Of a DNA stretch of 64,000 nucleotides, positions 8,367 through 16,469 are shown in pieces. Positions within the stretch are counted from its first letter, which is position 1; each line of letters opens with the position of its first letter. The stretch is taken from positions 3,286,001 to 3,350,000 of the forward strand of contig NZ_CP016761.1 of the NCBI RefSeq assembly GCF_001642935.1, given 5' to 3'. Below the pieces are notes generated by a model. The model searched no databases. It saw nothing but the letters and a program-made list of their open reading frames with translations, and was not told the DNA's origin. The stretch is from Fictibacillus arsenicus (GTDB taxonomy: Bacteria; Bacillota; Bacilli; Bacillales; Fictibacillaceae). The position numbers and the translations under genes were made by a program.

Positions 8367-8393
8367 CGCCCCTTTTATTTTTCTCTACGTTTT

Positions 8394-8420
8394 ATATCGG
8401 ATTGTACAAATAATTGTTGA
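8394..8420 (-). promoter_or_regulatory. Sigma-D promoter of flaG-fliD-fliS-fliT
   Basis: On the minus strand TCAA (8417-8420), 15 bases, then TCCGATAT (8394-8401). This compares with the sigma-D consensus TAAA-N15-GCCGATAT (two mismatches). The -10 box is identical to that of hag in this window. Confidence 0.75.
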
Positions 8421-8619
8421 GGAAGAAGCTTAAAAAGAAAACTGAAGAAATTTTATTACAATTCTATGAAACTACTCTACTAGCCGGTTTTTTATTGTAA
8501 AATAGTTGATGTTGAAGAAGATTAATGAAATAAAAATAACAATAACTACCTTTCTATTTAAATCCTAAAAATAAATGAACCAATAAATAAAATCCTAAAA
8601 TAATTCTAACGAGAGGATA

Positions 8620-10539
8620 ATGGCAGTAATGAAAGACCATCAAAAAAAACATCTAAAGAAACGCAACCGGTCTGATAAAGAACAGAGAACAGCCATTGAA
8701 CAACCTCTGAAAAATAGATACATAACAGGTCTGGATGGTTTGCGGGCCATTGCTGTTCTTGCTGTTATTGCCTATCATTTAAATTTTGATTGGGCAGCTG
8801 GAGGCTTACTTGGAGTAACCGTCTTTTTTGTTCTATCTGGTTATTTGATTACAGATCTATTAATTGCGGAGTTCGTTACTACCAATCGGATAAATTTTAA
8901 AAACTTTTGGATAAGAAGAGCTCGCAGGCTCCTACCAGCCATGTTTACGATGCTTCTTGTGGTCATTACGTGGGTTACGATCTTTGAGCAGTCAATGTTG
9001 GATCGACTAGAGGAAGATACAGTTGCCGCTATTCTTTACGTCAGCAACTGGTGGTACATTTTCCAGGACCTTTCATATTTTGAGAGTTTCGGTCCCCCTT
9101 CCCTGCTGACACATTTTTGGTCGCTGGCAGTGGAAGAACAATTTTATATTCTATGGCCGCTCCTGATCGTTTTGGTCTTGAAGCTTAAAGTAAAAGAAGG
9201 ATCACTTTTCTCTATTATTCTATTAGGTGCTATCGCTTCAGCTGCTGCGATGACCATGTTGTACGAACCAGGAACGGATCCAAGCCGGGTTTATTACGGA
9301 ACGGATACCCGTGTCTTTTCGCTATTACTTGGGGCAAGTCTGGCTGTCATCTGGCCGAGCCGAAAACTATCAACCAGCTTACCATCTGAAATACGGTGGA
9401 AACTAGATTTTGTCGGTCTATTCGCTTTAAGTTTCATTTTCTACATGTTCTGGAGCTCGGACCAGTATCAGGAATTTCTCTATCAAGGCGGTATGGTGGC
9501 GATATCCGTTGCCTCATTGCTTGTAGTCGCAGTAATCGTTCATCCTTCAAGTAAGTTGAACACATGGTTAAGTTTTAAGCCGTTACGCTGGATTGGCGTC
9601 CGCTCATATGGAATCTACTTGTGGCATTTTCCAGTGATTGTGTTAACGAGCCCTCAATGGGGAGCAGATTCACCAAGCCTGGTGAGGACCGCGTTTCAGC
9701 TGTTTTTAATACTAGTACTTGCAAGTCTTTCATGGATGTTCATTGAAAATCCGATTCGTAAAGGCGCATTAACCAAGTTTTGCAGAGTTGTTAAACACGG
9801 TGAATGGAGACGCGAAATATCGTTTATCGGACGCTTTGTCACAACAGCAAGTATCTTGTGCGTTTTTCTTGCCATTTCCACCATTGGACTCACAACAACA
9901 TCCGTTGCGCTTAGTAAAGACAATGTGATTAATGCGATCCAAGAAAAGGTCGGTAAAGAAGCTGAACCGCCTACAGAGAATAAGATAAATAAACCCGATT
10001 CTAAACCTGAAACACCAAAAGTAGAGGAAAAACCGAAAGAGAAAACACCTCCAATTGAAGCTCCACCCGTTTCGGAAAACAAATCCGTTACTGTAATTGG
10101 GGATTCAGTCATGAACGATGTAATCCCACACCTTGAAGAAGCCTTTAACAAGGTGGAAGTTGACGCAAAAATTGGCCGTCAATTTCGAGAAGCTGAAGAC
10201 ATTGTGAAGCAAAAGAAAAGCAGTGGCAGCTTAGGAGAGATCGTTGTCATTGAACTTGGAGCAAACGGACCGCTTTCAGATAAAAAACTAGCTGAGTTAA
10301 TAGAAGAGATCGGAACGGACCGGGAGATTTACATGATCACTACACGTGTACCAAAACCGTGGCAAAATGAGATTAACGAGACCATCAAAAAGGTTGCCAG
10401 AGGGTATCAAAATGTGAAAGTGGTAGATTGGTTTACTTTTAGTGAATCTCACCTCGATTGCATTGGAAATGACGGTGTTCATCTAACACTAACAGGTGCA
10501 AGAGTTTACGCGGAATATCTGATAGATCATATCAAATAA
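8620..10539 (+). CDS. OatA-like O-acetyltransferase (AT3 membrane domain plus SGNH domain)
   Basis: 639 residues. The N-terminal acyltransferase-3 domain (about 35-385, some ten membrane segments) includes GLDGLRAIAVLAVIAYH and AVEEQFYILWP. A second hydrophobic stretch near 410-430 leads to a K/E/P-rich linker (about 450-485). A C-terminal SGNH esterase-type domain follows, with GDS near 493-495 and the D-x-x-H pair in DGVH near 618-621. This layout is that of OatA/YrhL proteins, which carry acetyl groups out and transfer them to peptidoglycan or wall polymers, often giving lysozyme resistance. It is inserted on the opposite strand inside a region that is purely flagellar in B. subtilis. The acceptor is not certain. 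Confidence 0.88.
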   Translation: MAVMKDHQKKHLKKRNRSDKEQRTAIEQPLKNRYITGLDGLRAIAVLAVIAYHLNFDWAAGGLLGVTVFFVLSGYLITDLLIAEFVTTNRINFKNFWIRRARRLLPAMFTMLLVVITWVTIFEQSMLDRLEEDTVAAILYVSNWWYIFQDLSYFESFGPPSLLTHFWSLAVEEQFYILWPLLIVLVLKLKVKEGSLFSIILLGAIASAAAMTMLYEPGTDPSRVYYGTDTRVFSLLLGASLAVIWPSRKLSTSLPSEIRWKLDFVGLFALSFIFYMFWSSDQYQEFLYQGGMVAISVASLLVVAVIVHPSSKLNTWLSFKPLRWIGVRSYGIYLWHFPVIVLTSPQWGADSPSLVRTAFQLFLILVLASLSWMFIENPIRKGALTKFCRVVKHGEWRREISFIGRFVTTASILCVFLAISTIGLTTTSVALSKDNVINAIQEKVGKEAEPPTENKINKPDSKPETPKVEEKPKEKTPPIEAPPVSENKSVTVIGDSVMNDVIPHLEEAFNKVEVDAKIGRQFREAEDIVKQKKSSGSLGEIVVIELGANGPLSDKKLAELIEEIGTDREIYMITTRVPKPWQNEINETIKKVARGYQNVKVVDWFTFSESHLDCIGNDGVHLTLTGARVYAEYLIDHIK

Positions 10540-10545
10540 ACAAAA

Positions 10546-10572
10546 AGCCAATCACGGGTCAAGTGATTGGCT
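10546..10572. terminator. Bidirectional terminator
   Basis: AGCCAATCAC and GTGATTGGCT form a perfect 10-bp stem with a 7-base loop. It serves the acyltransferase gene, and probably the pilO-like gene on the other strand (AAAAA on one side, TTCTTC on the other). Confidence 0.85.
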
Positions 10573-10576
10573 TCTT

Positions 10577-11332
10577 CTATTCTTCTTCATCACCATTGAT
10601 AAGCGGGTTTTCTTTTCCGTCTGGAGCTGGAAATCCCCCTTTTGGCAGGTCTTTTAAATACACGGTAAGTTCAGGCAAGTAATAGGCAGCCACGGTTACT
10701 TCATATTGTAACTGGTCATGATTCACTTCTGGTGAAGATAGTTCGATTTCATCTAAGCTAGAAAAAATGATCGCCTCAATGACCGTAATTCGTTTTAAGT
10801 CCTTAATCGTGCTTAAAAATTTTAGCAAGCCTTCATAATTTTTAGACACAACCGACATTTCAACCGTAATCTTTTGAACCCCTTCAGGTAAAGCTTCGGG
10901 TGATGACGATTCTTTTCCATCAGATGAATTTGTTTGATCTAAAAGAATTTCTCCCGCTTTTTTTAAAGGATCATCTGTTTCTTCTTTGGGAGTGGTACTG
11001 ATTTTACTGTCGCTAAAATCCATCGTTACGATCAAACTATCAGACAGGGTCTCTGCTTTTTCAAATTGAAGAATGAGCTGGTCAACTAAAGGTTTTACAG
11101 GGACTTCTTCTTGAAGAGAATATGTATTTTCCAGTAAAACCGGTGTTGATTCATGGAGAGGCTTGTTCATTTTTTCTAAGAACGTTTGCTGTTGTTTGAT
11201 TTCTGAACTGACCGTTTCGACTTTTTGATGCAGGGGAGCAAGAACACCAAAATATCCATAAAGTCCACTAGCTAAAAGCAGGATAGATGCTGCAATGCCA
11301 ACATATGATAAACGCTTATCCTTATCTCTCAT
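10577..11332 (-). CDS. PilO-like type IV pilus inner-membrane protein
   Basis: 251 residues. A short basic N-terminus and one membrane helix (about 10-30) are followed by a coiled-coil (VETVSSEIKQQQTFLEKM) and a C-terminal ferredoxin-like region with KITVEMSVVSKNYEGLLKFL. This is the pattern of PilO proteins, which pair with PilN to form the alignment complex of type IV pili. Its ATG overlaps the stop of the upstream pilN remnant (TAATG). With pilM and most of pilN missing it is probably non-functional. Family assignment is by pattern, not by strong motifs. Confidence 0.65.
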   Translation of the reverse strand: MRDKDKRLSYVGIAASILLLASGLYGYFGVLAPLHQKVETVSSEIKQQQTFLEKMNKPLHESTPVLLENTYSLQEEVPVKPLVDQLILQFEKAETLSDSLIVTMDFSDSKISTTPKEETDDPLKKAGEILLDQTNSSDGKESSSPEALPEGVQKITVEMSVVSKNYEGLLKFLSTIKDLKRITVIEAIIFSSLDEIELSSPEVNHDQLQYEVTVAAYYLPELTVYLKDLPKGGFPAPDGKENPLINGDEEE

Positions 11333-11520
11333 TATTCTCCACCTGCTAAATCATGTAAATGATCTTTGTTGAATTGTATTTTGTATTGAGCTCTATACCT
11401 TGGTAAATACCCATTAAGCTCTGTCAAATCTTCTCCTTCAGCAACTTCTTCAAAATTGGTAGTTTCCATATTTTCAATCTTAGCTTCGGTTAAATAACGT
11501 GAATTTGTCAACTCGTGCAA
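11332..11520 (-). pseudogene. PilN-like 3' remnant, 5' part missing
   Basis: A 62-codon open frame with no ATG and no ribosome site, opening just after an in-frame TAG. It ends in the overlap with the pilO-like gene. The tail (LTELNGYLPRYRAQYKI) resembles the C-terminal part of PilN proteins from Bacillus pilus clusters, and position upstream of pilO is the normal one for pilN. The 5' end was evidently lost at a break near 11515-11535, where a remnant on the other strand begins. Confidence 0.55.
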
Positions 11521-12105
11521 GTTGGCAATCCACTAGAGTTCAGAAACGACAGTGATCTTTATCAAAAATTTGAAATAGATGGCCCTCTCTATGTAGATGG
11601 AGACCTAAATTTAATCGGAGCAAATGTGAAATTTAATTCAACCATCTACGTGACAGGCAAAACTACCATTCGTTATTCACGGATACAAGGACTTCAAGAT
11701 GACGGAACGGAAACATCCCTGGTCATCTTTGGAAAAGATGCGATTGAAATTTCAAATAATAACGTTTATGGGGACGAACCAAATACTATAAGGGGCTTTT
11801 TCTATTCGGAAGAATTAATGGAGATCTACGGGGTATCTTCCAACCTTGAAATCCAAGGAGGCATCTTTGGAAGAAAGGTAGTTCTGAACGCAACAAGAGG
11901 CCAAGTTCGTCGGGGTGATCCGATTTACTGGGGATCACTCCTTATAGGGTATGAAGAGGAATACGCAGAAAATCAGCAAAACATCTCCCCTTCTAAATCC
12001 AGACTGCGAGTAATCTATAATCCTGAACTTATAAAGAATCCTCCAGAAGGGCTGCCGATTGTAAAGGATTTAGATGTGTCGGTAGTGAAGCGTGAAATGC
12101 ATTAA
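11515..12105 (+). pseudogene. 3' remnant of a larger beta-rich protein (pilus-cluster type)
   Basis: 196 codons with only a GTG (11515) near the 5' end, no ribosome site and an in-frame TGA 15 bases upstream, so the N-terminus is probably missing. The sequence is rich in short beta-strand steps (DGDLNLIGANVKFNSTIYV, ATRGQVRRG), like parallel beta-helix or polymer-forming proteins found in type IV pilus clusters of Bacillaceae. It meets the pilN remnant head to head with a 6-base overlap. It ends in a good terminator, so the 3' end is intact. Function not known. Confidence 0.5.
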
Positions 12106-12117
12106 ACTCTTATCATC

Positions 12118-12147
12118 AAGTCTTTCCTACCGTTTGTGGAAAGACTT
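12118..12147 (+). terminator. Terminator after the 11515-12105 remnant
   Basis: AAGTCTTTCC and GGAAAGACTT form a perfect 10-bp stem with a 10-base loop, followed by GTTTA. Confidence 0.7.
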
Positions 12148-12149
12148 GT

Positions 12150-12455
12150 TTACATTGAAAAATATAAAAAGAGCTGCCATCCAACCACACAACTATAAAT
12201 AATGAAGGCAATCAAACTCAGTCTTCTTACATTCTTATGAACTGGAAAAAATCCATACCATATAACAAGAACAGAGAAAACAAACTTCAGTAACAAAAAC
12301 AAAATGGGATGATAAGCATATAGAGTGTTCATCAAAGGATTAAGTTCCCTAGCGCCATTCATCAGCAAAACATGAGTTACAACAGCATCTAACATATTTA
12401 ACAAGCCCAAACCTAAGCAGATCCAAAAATGAGGTTGGAACTGATATGCTTTCAT
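12150..12455 (-). CDS. Small membrane protein, DUF5658-like
   Basis: 101 residues with three hydrophobic segments. The motif NMLDAVVTHVLL, then ARELNPLMN, then LLLKFVFSVLV is the DUF5658 pattern (N-x-x-D-x-x-x-T and NP). The function is unknown. The start ATG 12455 has GAGGGG about 12 bases upstream; the in-frame GTG at 12467 overlaps that site. It lies alone between the pilus remnant and the hag region. Confidence 0.7.
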   Translation of the reverse strand: MKAYQFQPHFWICLGLGLLNMLDAVVTHVLLMNGARELNPLMNTLYAYHPILFLLLKFVFSVLVIWYGFFPVHKNVRRLSLIAFIIYSCVVGWQLFLYFSM

Positions 12456-12528
12456 GATTGAATACACCCCTCTCTTACTAGGAATATATCCAAAGCATGC
12501 TTGTTAGTATGTTTATATATGAAAAAAA

Positions 12529-12543
12529 GACCCTAAAAGGGCC
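12529..12543 (-). terminator. Terminator of the yjfB-type gene
   Basis: A short stem GGCCCT/AGGGTC (one G-U) followed on the minus strand by seven T. Confidence 0.7.
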
Positions 12544-12550
12544 AAGAGTG

Positions 12551-12727
12551 TTACAACTTTAAGTCAATTGAACTTCCTAAGTGTGGTTGAACGGATTGTT
12601 CCAACATTTTTGTTAGTTCAGCACCATTTTGCTCCGCTGTGTTAATTGCCATTTTCATAACGGAAATACTGGCTTGCTGCTGGACTTGTGATTGATTCAT
12701 AGCTATGGATAATGCCGCAATGTCCAT
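12551..12727 (-). CDS. yjfB: YjfB family putative motility protein
   Basis: 58 residues starting MDIAALSIAMNQSQVQQQAS, followed by ISVMKMAI, which matches the YjfB family of small proteins seen next to motility genes in Bacillaceae. The role is not known; in B. subtilis the gene is thought to belong to the sigma-D regulon. ATG 12727 is chosen over the GTG at 12736, because GTGAGGTG lies before it and the family begins MDI. It follows the 12749-13117 gene by 21 bases, so the two are probably co-transcribed, downstream of hag. Confidence 0.8.
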   Translation of the reverse strand: MDIAALSIAMNQSQVQQQASISVMKMAINTAEQNGAELTKMLEQSVQPHLGSSIDLKL

Positions 12728-12748
12728 GTGATACACCTCACTTAACTA

Positions 12749-13117
12749 TTAATTCAAGATATATTGACGAAAATCCCCTTGCAGTAAAGACTGCCATTTT
12801 TTATAGGCTGGTAATACATTAAATTGAATGACTTCTTGTGCTCTAGAATATTGAGATACCTCAAACGCAGAAACCAGTACATTAATAGATTCGCGCAACG
12901 AAATCGTTTGGTTTCTTAGTTCATCCGAAAGTTGATTCTTTGCAATTAATCCACAAGTTTTTTCCATCTGATAAAAAGCCTGAGTAAAATCTCCAGAAAG
13001 AATCAAAGCAGACTCGATATTACCTTCATTAAGCATTTGTTTAACATGCTCTAAACCTTCTAAAGCGGAATCTGACAACTCAGACACTTGTTTCATTAAA
13101 TCTATGTAATTTTCCAT
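12749..13117 (-). CDS. Helical protein of unknown function beside hag
   Basis: 122 residues, predicted all-helical and soluble, with no membrane segment and no signal peptide. The end is Q/Y-rich (QFNVLPAYKKWQSLLQGDF). I recognise no named family. The place between hag and the yjfB-type gene, on the same strand, and a clear ribosome site (AAAGGAGAAC) suggest a late flagellar accessory, such as a chaperone or cytoplasmic adaptor. That is inference from position only. Confidence 0.7.
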   Translation of the reverse strand: MENYIDLMKQVSELSDSALEGLEHVKQMLNEGNIESALILSGDFTQAFYQMEKTCGLIAKNQLSDELRNQTISLRESINVLVSAFEVSQYSRAQEVIQFNVLPAYKKWQSLLQGDFRQYILN

Positions 13118-13139
13118 GTTGTTCTCCTTTTGTAAAAAA

Positions 13140-13166
13140 AGAGACCTTAGACGAACTAAGATCTCT
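13140..13166 (-). terminator. Terminator of hag
   Basis: AGAGATCTTAG pairs with CTAAGGTCTCT (one G-U) and is followed on the minus strand by seven T. Confidence 0.9.
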
Positions 13167-13183
13167 TTTATAATAATTAATGA

Positions 13184-14998
13184 TTAACGAAGAAGTTGAA
13201 GAACTCCTTGAGGTTGTTGGTTAGCTTGAGCAAGCATAGCTTGAGCAGCTTGAGAAAGAATAGAGTTCTTAGTTTGGTTCATCATTTCTTTAGCCATATC
13301 AACGTCACGGATGCGAGACTCAGCAGCCGTTAGGTTTTCAGCGGATGTACCAAGGTTGTTGATTGTGTGCTCTAAGCGGTTTTGGTAAGCACCCAATTGA
13401 GAGCGTTGAGCAGAAACTGACTGGATAGCATTATCTAAAACTTCGATTGCTGCAGTAGCAGATTCATGTGTCGATACATCAAGAGCGTATTCAACTGCAT
13501 CATTGTTTGTTCCATTAGTTACATTTGTAACTGCTGTAAATTTCGCCCCGGCAACATCTTCATGCGAACCACCTGAATTTGTACCTGAAATATTAAGTGC
13601 TTGAGAACGCATATCTTGTACGTCCACTTGGAAACTTTGACCATTACTTGCACCAATTTGGAATTTTGTAGTAAAAGTTCCACCTACTGTATTCTTACCA
13701 TCTGTTATGCCACCTAATAAGGTTGCAGCATAATCACCGGATAATTTAAGCATTGGAGTAGTACCGTCATCCGGTACTGTCCCAGCTTGCATTGTAAGTG
13801 TGATTTCATTATCAGCTGAAGCAGAAAATACTACATCACCAGAGATATCTACAGTATTACCATCTTTATCTACTGCTCTATCTAAAGCATCATTTAAAGT
13901 AGATACAAGATTAGCTTCAGTAGCCCCACCAGTTAGACCAGCTGCAATAGACGCTTCATCAATTGTTACATTATAAGTTTCCCCATTAATTGTAACGTCA
14001 AATTTTTTACCAAATGCTGTATCTGCATTAATCTGATTTGATTCAGCACCATATGTTGTTGTTGTATCTAATTCATTTCCAGTTACTACTGCTGCTGTTC
14101 CATCTACGCCTACAAATGAATCGGTTTGTACAAGGGTAGCAGGTAAACCTAATTCAGTTAATGTTGATGCAGCTGCTGCACCAGACCCAGCTTCATTTGC
14201 AATAGTAATCTTAGCATTTACACCTGTTTCCTTTGTTGTGAAGGAAACAATTCCGTTATCGGTAACATTTACATCTACTAAATCTCCCAATTTAACTAAT
14301 CCACTTGCATCTGTTAAATTCTCTAAAAGACTTTTGAAATCTTCAGCAGTGTTTGCCGTACCTGCATTATACGCAGTTAATGCAGTATTATTAGCTCCTC
14401 CGGCAGCCAAACTGAAAGCTACACCAGTAGCCGCATCTCCAACCCAAATAGCTGAATCTGCTTGTGTCAAATCTCCAGTAGCTGCAACAGCTGTTGCCCC
14501 CTGCGTTGAAGTTACGGTAGCACCACGACCAGCAGTACCTGCAGCTTCATTACTTCCCAAAGCTGTTTTATTAGCACCTGCACCACCATCAAGTAATTTT
14601 TGAGTATTGAACTCAGTAGTGTTACCTATACGGTTAATCTCAGAAGTTAATTGATTTACTTCTTTTTGAATCTCAGCGCGGTCAGAATCCGTGTTTGTTC
14701 CGTTTGCTGCTTGAGTAGCAAGCTCTTTCATACGTTGAAGGATGTCGTGTGTTTCGTTAAGAGCTCCTTCAGCTGTTTGAATCATAGAAATACCGTCTTG
14801 AGCATTACGTCCAGCTTGCTCTAATCCACGGATTTGCCCACGCATTTTTTCAGAGATTGCTAGACCTGCAGCTTCATCTCCTGCACGGTTGATACGAAGA
14901 CCTGAAGATAATTTTTCCATGGATTTAGATTGTCCAGTAGCTGCCGTATTCAATTGACGATACGTGTTAAGTGCAGCGATATTGTGATTAATTCTCAT
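13184..14998 (-). CDS. hag: Flagellin, with a large central insertion
   Basis: 604 residues, about twice B. subtilis Hag (304). Residues 1-138 (MRINHNIAALNTYRQL to NTQKLLDGG) and about the last 100 (AAIEVLDNAIQSVSAQR to QPQGVLQLLR) are the conserved D0/D1 helices that form the filament core and bind FliS, FliW and FlhA. The middle (about 140-495) is a poorly conserved A/T/G/N-rich surface region, made of beta-rich D2/D3-type domains. It is the only flagellin gene in the window. The leader carries a sigma-D promoter and CsrA sites. AAGGAGG lies 8 bases before ATG 14998. Confidence 0.97.
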   Translation of the reverse strand: MRINHNIAALNTYRQLNTAATGQSKSMEKLSSGLRINRAGDEAAGLAISEKMRGQIRGLEQAGRNAQDGISMIQTAEGALNETHDILQRMKELATQAANGTNTDSDRAEIQKEVNQLTSEINRIGNTTEFNTQKLLDGGAGANKTALGSNEAAGTAGRGATVTSTQGATAVAATGDLTQADSAIWVGDAATGVAFSLAAGGANNTALTAYNAGTANTAEDFKSLLENLTDASGLVKLGDLVDVNVTDNGIVSFTTKETGVNAKITIANEAGSGAAAASTLTELGLPATLVQTDSFVGVDGTAAVVTGNELDTTTTYGAESNQINADTAFGKKFDVTINGETYNVTIDEASIAAGLTGGATEANLVSTLNDALDRAVDKDGNTVDISGDVVFSASADNEITLTMQAGTVPDDGTTPMLKLSGDYAATLLGGITDGKNTVGGTFTTKFQIGASNGQSFQVDVQDMRSQALNISGTNSGGSHEDVAGAKFTAVTNVTNGTNNDAVEYALDVSTHESATAAIEVLDNAIQSVSAQRSQLGAYQNRLEHTINNLGTSAENLTAAESRIRDVDMAKEMMNQTKNSILSQAAQAMLAQANQQPQGVLQLLR

Positions 14999-15004
14999 TT
15001 CTTT

Positions 15005-15038
15005 TTCCTCCTTGAATGTGTTCCACCCACGTCCTTGT
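15005..15038 (-). promoter_or_regulatory. CsrA-binding sites in the hag leader
   Basis: On the minus strand ACAAGGACGT (15029-15038) is close to the known CsrA target RUACARGGAUGU. Its GGA lies in a 6-base loop closed by CCAC/GTGG. A second site, CAAGGAGGAA, overlaps the ribosome site (AAGGAGG at 15007-15013). The two-site arrangement repeats what is known for B. subtilis hag, where CsrA blocks translation until FliW removes it. Confidence 0.75.
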
Positions 15039-15106
15039 GGTTGGATGCTTATTGAGAAAAGAATACTTATACGGCCGATAAAGCACTCTCTGTCTCTACA
15101 TAAGTT

Positions 15107-15133
15107 ATATCGGAGTTAAAAGATGTATCTTTA
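15107..15133 (-). promoter_or_regulatory. Sigma-D promoter of hag
   Basis: On the minus strand TAAA (15130-15133), exactly 15 bases, then TCCGATAT (15107-15114), one base from the consensus. Predicted transcript start is about 100 bases upstream of the hag ATG, leaving room for the CsrA sites. Confidence 0.88.
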
Positions 15134-15140
15134 ATCTGTT

Positions 15141-15368
15141 TTATATCTTTTTTAAACTTTTTAATTTTTGAAAAGTATCTATTGACGTACTAGCTGCATC
15201 ATTGTTCTCTTTTTGGATGGAAACAAATACTTCTTTACGATGAATTTCGATATTTTTTGGAGCAGAAATTCCTAACTTAACTTGATCTCCATCAATGGAT
15301 AAAACAGTAAGCTCAATGTCATTTCCAATTTTAATGACTTCTTTTGGTTTGCGGGTCAATACAAGCAT
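15141..15368 (-). CDS. csrA: Carbon storage regulator CsrA
   Basis: 75 residues; the start [20 protein letters not shown] and [15 protein letters not shown] are the CsrA signature, including the conserved arginine of the RNA-binding edge. The homodimer binds GGA-containing leader hairpins and represses translation of hag. FliW (next gene upstream, 3 bases away) antagonises it. The last 15 residues form a short extra tail. Confidence 0.98.
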   Translation of the reverse strand: MLVLTRKPKEVIKIGNDIELTVLSIDGDQVKLGISAPKNIEIHRKEVFVSIQKENNDAASTSIDTFQKLKSLKKI

Positions 15369-15371
15369 TCA

Positions 15372-15815
15372 TTAACCCTCCTGTCCCATTAAGTTAGATT
15401 CATTCAACTCGTGACGTGTTCCGTATGTAGTATCTAATAAAACAACTTGCTTCGCTAAATTTTCTTTATAATTAATAACCAATGGTGCCTGCAAGTTAGC
15501 AGTAGACTTTTCCAATGGTTCATGAATGGTGAGGATTACTTGGATCATTACATCTGAAACATCTTTTATTCTAAGGTACTCTTGTACAGATTTTATTATT
15601 TCAAAATCATACTCTTTAAAAAACAAAAAAGGATTTGTTGTAAAAAATGCAAGTTCTCTTGTTGATACCGACTGCAGCGTTGAAAATGGTGTTCCTTCCA
15701 TAGGAATTAATACAAAGTTTTTTTCATCTTCAAACCCTGGCAGACCTTGCTCAAAATGTATGATGTCTTTTTCATCTACTTCTATTGTTTCTTCAAATTT
15801 CGTATGAATTATCAT
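15372..15815 (-). CDS. fliW: Flagellar assembly factor FliW
   Basis: About 147 residues with FEQGLPGFEDEKNFVLIP and the family beta-barrel pattern through NPFLFFKEYDFEI. FliW binds either flagellin or CsrA; when flagellin is exported, free FliW sequesters CsrA and hag is translated. ATG 15815 is preferred over the GTG at 15824, because AAAGGGTGA precedes it. It lies 5 bases after the stop of the yviE-type gene. Confidence 0.96.
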   Translation of the reverse strand: MIIHTKFEETIEVDEKDIIHFEQGLPGFEDEKNFVLIPMEGTPFSTLQSVSTRELAFFTTNPFLFFKEYDFEIIKSVQEYLRIKDVSDVMIQVILTIHEPLEKSTANLQAPLVINYKENLAKQVVLLDTTYGTRHELNESNLMGQEG

Positions 15816-15820
15816 AGCAT

Positions 15821-16402
15821 TCACCCTTTACTTTTTTCATCAATAAACAGACCTACGAAGTCTATGGATAAAGATGGTCTTTGTATCAAATCAATACTAA
15901 CTGTTCCAGGCGTATAAGTATGAGTTAGTTTGTTTAGCTTTACATCAATTTCCGGTTTGTTTGTATTCCAATTTATGTTTACATTTCCTGGCTGATAATC
16001 TATTTTTACACTATTAGGTGAAGGAATAAAACCAATATTGAATTCATAGATTGGACCTTCACTGTTTGTTTTCGCATGCTCTGCTATCGGATTACCACCA
16101 TTTTCAATTCTCATCAGGTCGTCTCCTTCTTGAGACATCCTTGCAAGACCGGCTAACCAGTCCTCGTAACCTTTTTGAGCAAACTCTTCTATTCTTTTCG
16201 AAATATTCTTTAAATCCATATCTTCTCTGGCTATTGATTGATCGATAGTAAGCTGTCCAGGCGTACGGTCAATTTCTAGTTCAGCTTTTGGTTGTTTAAT
16301 AGACAACTCTGCTGGTGGTTGTTTAATTTCTTGGACTGCCTTTTGAGAAGTTATAGATATCTGTCCAAAAGTAGTTTCCAATCTTATTTGAGGAAAGTTC
16401 AC
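15821..16402 (-). CDS. yviE: YviE-type protein (DUF6470)
   Basis: 193 residues, the gene found between flgL and fliW in Bacillus. It is built of short repeating strand elements early on (IKQPPAELSIKQPKAELEI), followed by a helical stretch and further strand repeats (VKIDYQPGNVNINW, TYTPGTVSIDL). The function is unknown; position ties it to flagellar assembly. The start ATG 16402 has AGGAGGGGAA upstream. A terminator-like hairpin separates it from flgL. Confidence 0.88.
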   Translation of the reverse strand: MNFPQIRLETTFGQISITSQKAVQEIKQPPAELSIKQPKAELEIDRTPGQLTIDQSIAREDMDLKNISKRIEEFAQKGYEDWLAGLARMSQEGDDLMRIENGGNPIAEHAKTNSEGPIYEFNIGFIPSPNSVKIDYQPGNVNINWNTNKPEIDVKLNKLTHTYTPGTVSIDLIQRPSLSIDFVGLFIDEKSKG

Positions 16403-16436
16403 TAGTTTCCCCTCCTAATAAGTAGTTACTGCAAGA

Positions 16437-16465
16437 AAAGAGCTATCACGAGGATAGCTCTTTTA
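16437..16465 (-). terminator. Intercistronic terminator between flgL and yviE
   Basis: AAAAGAGCTATC and GATAGCTCTTTT form a perfect 12-bp stem with a 5-base loop. The lower stem supplies the A and T runs, so it can act in either direction, and probably divides flgM-flgN-flgK-flgL from yviE-fliW-csrA expression. Confidence 0.8.
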
Positions 16466-16469
16466 AGAT

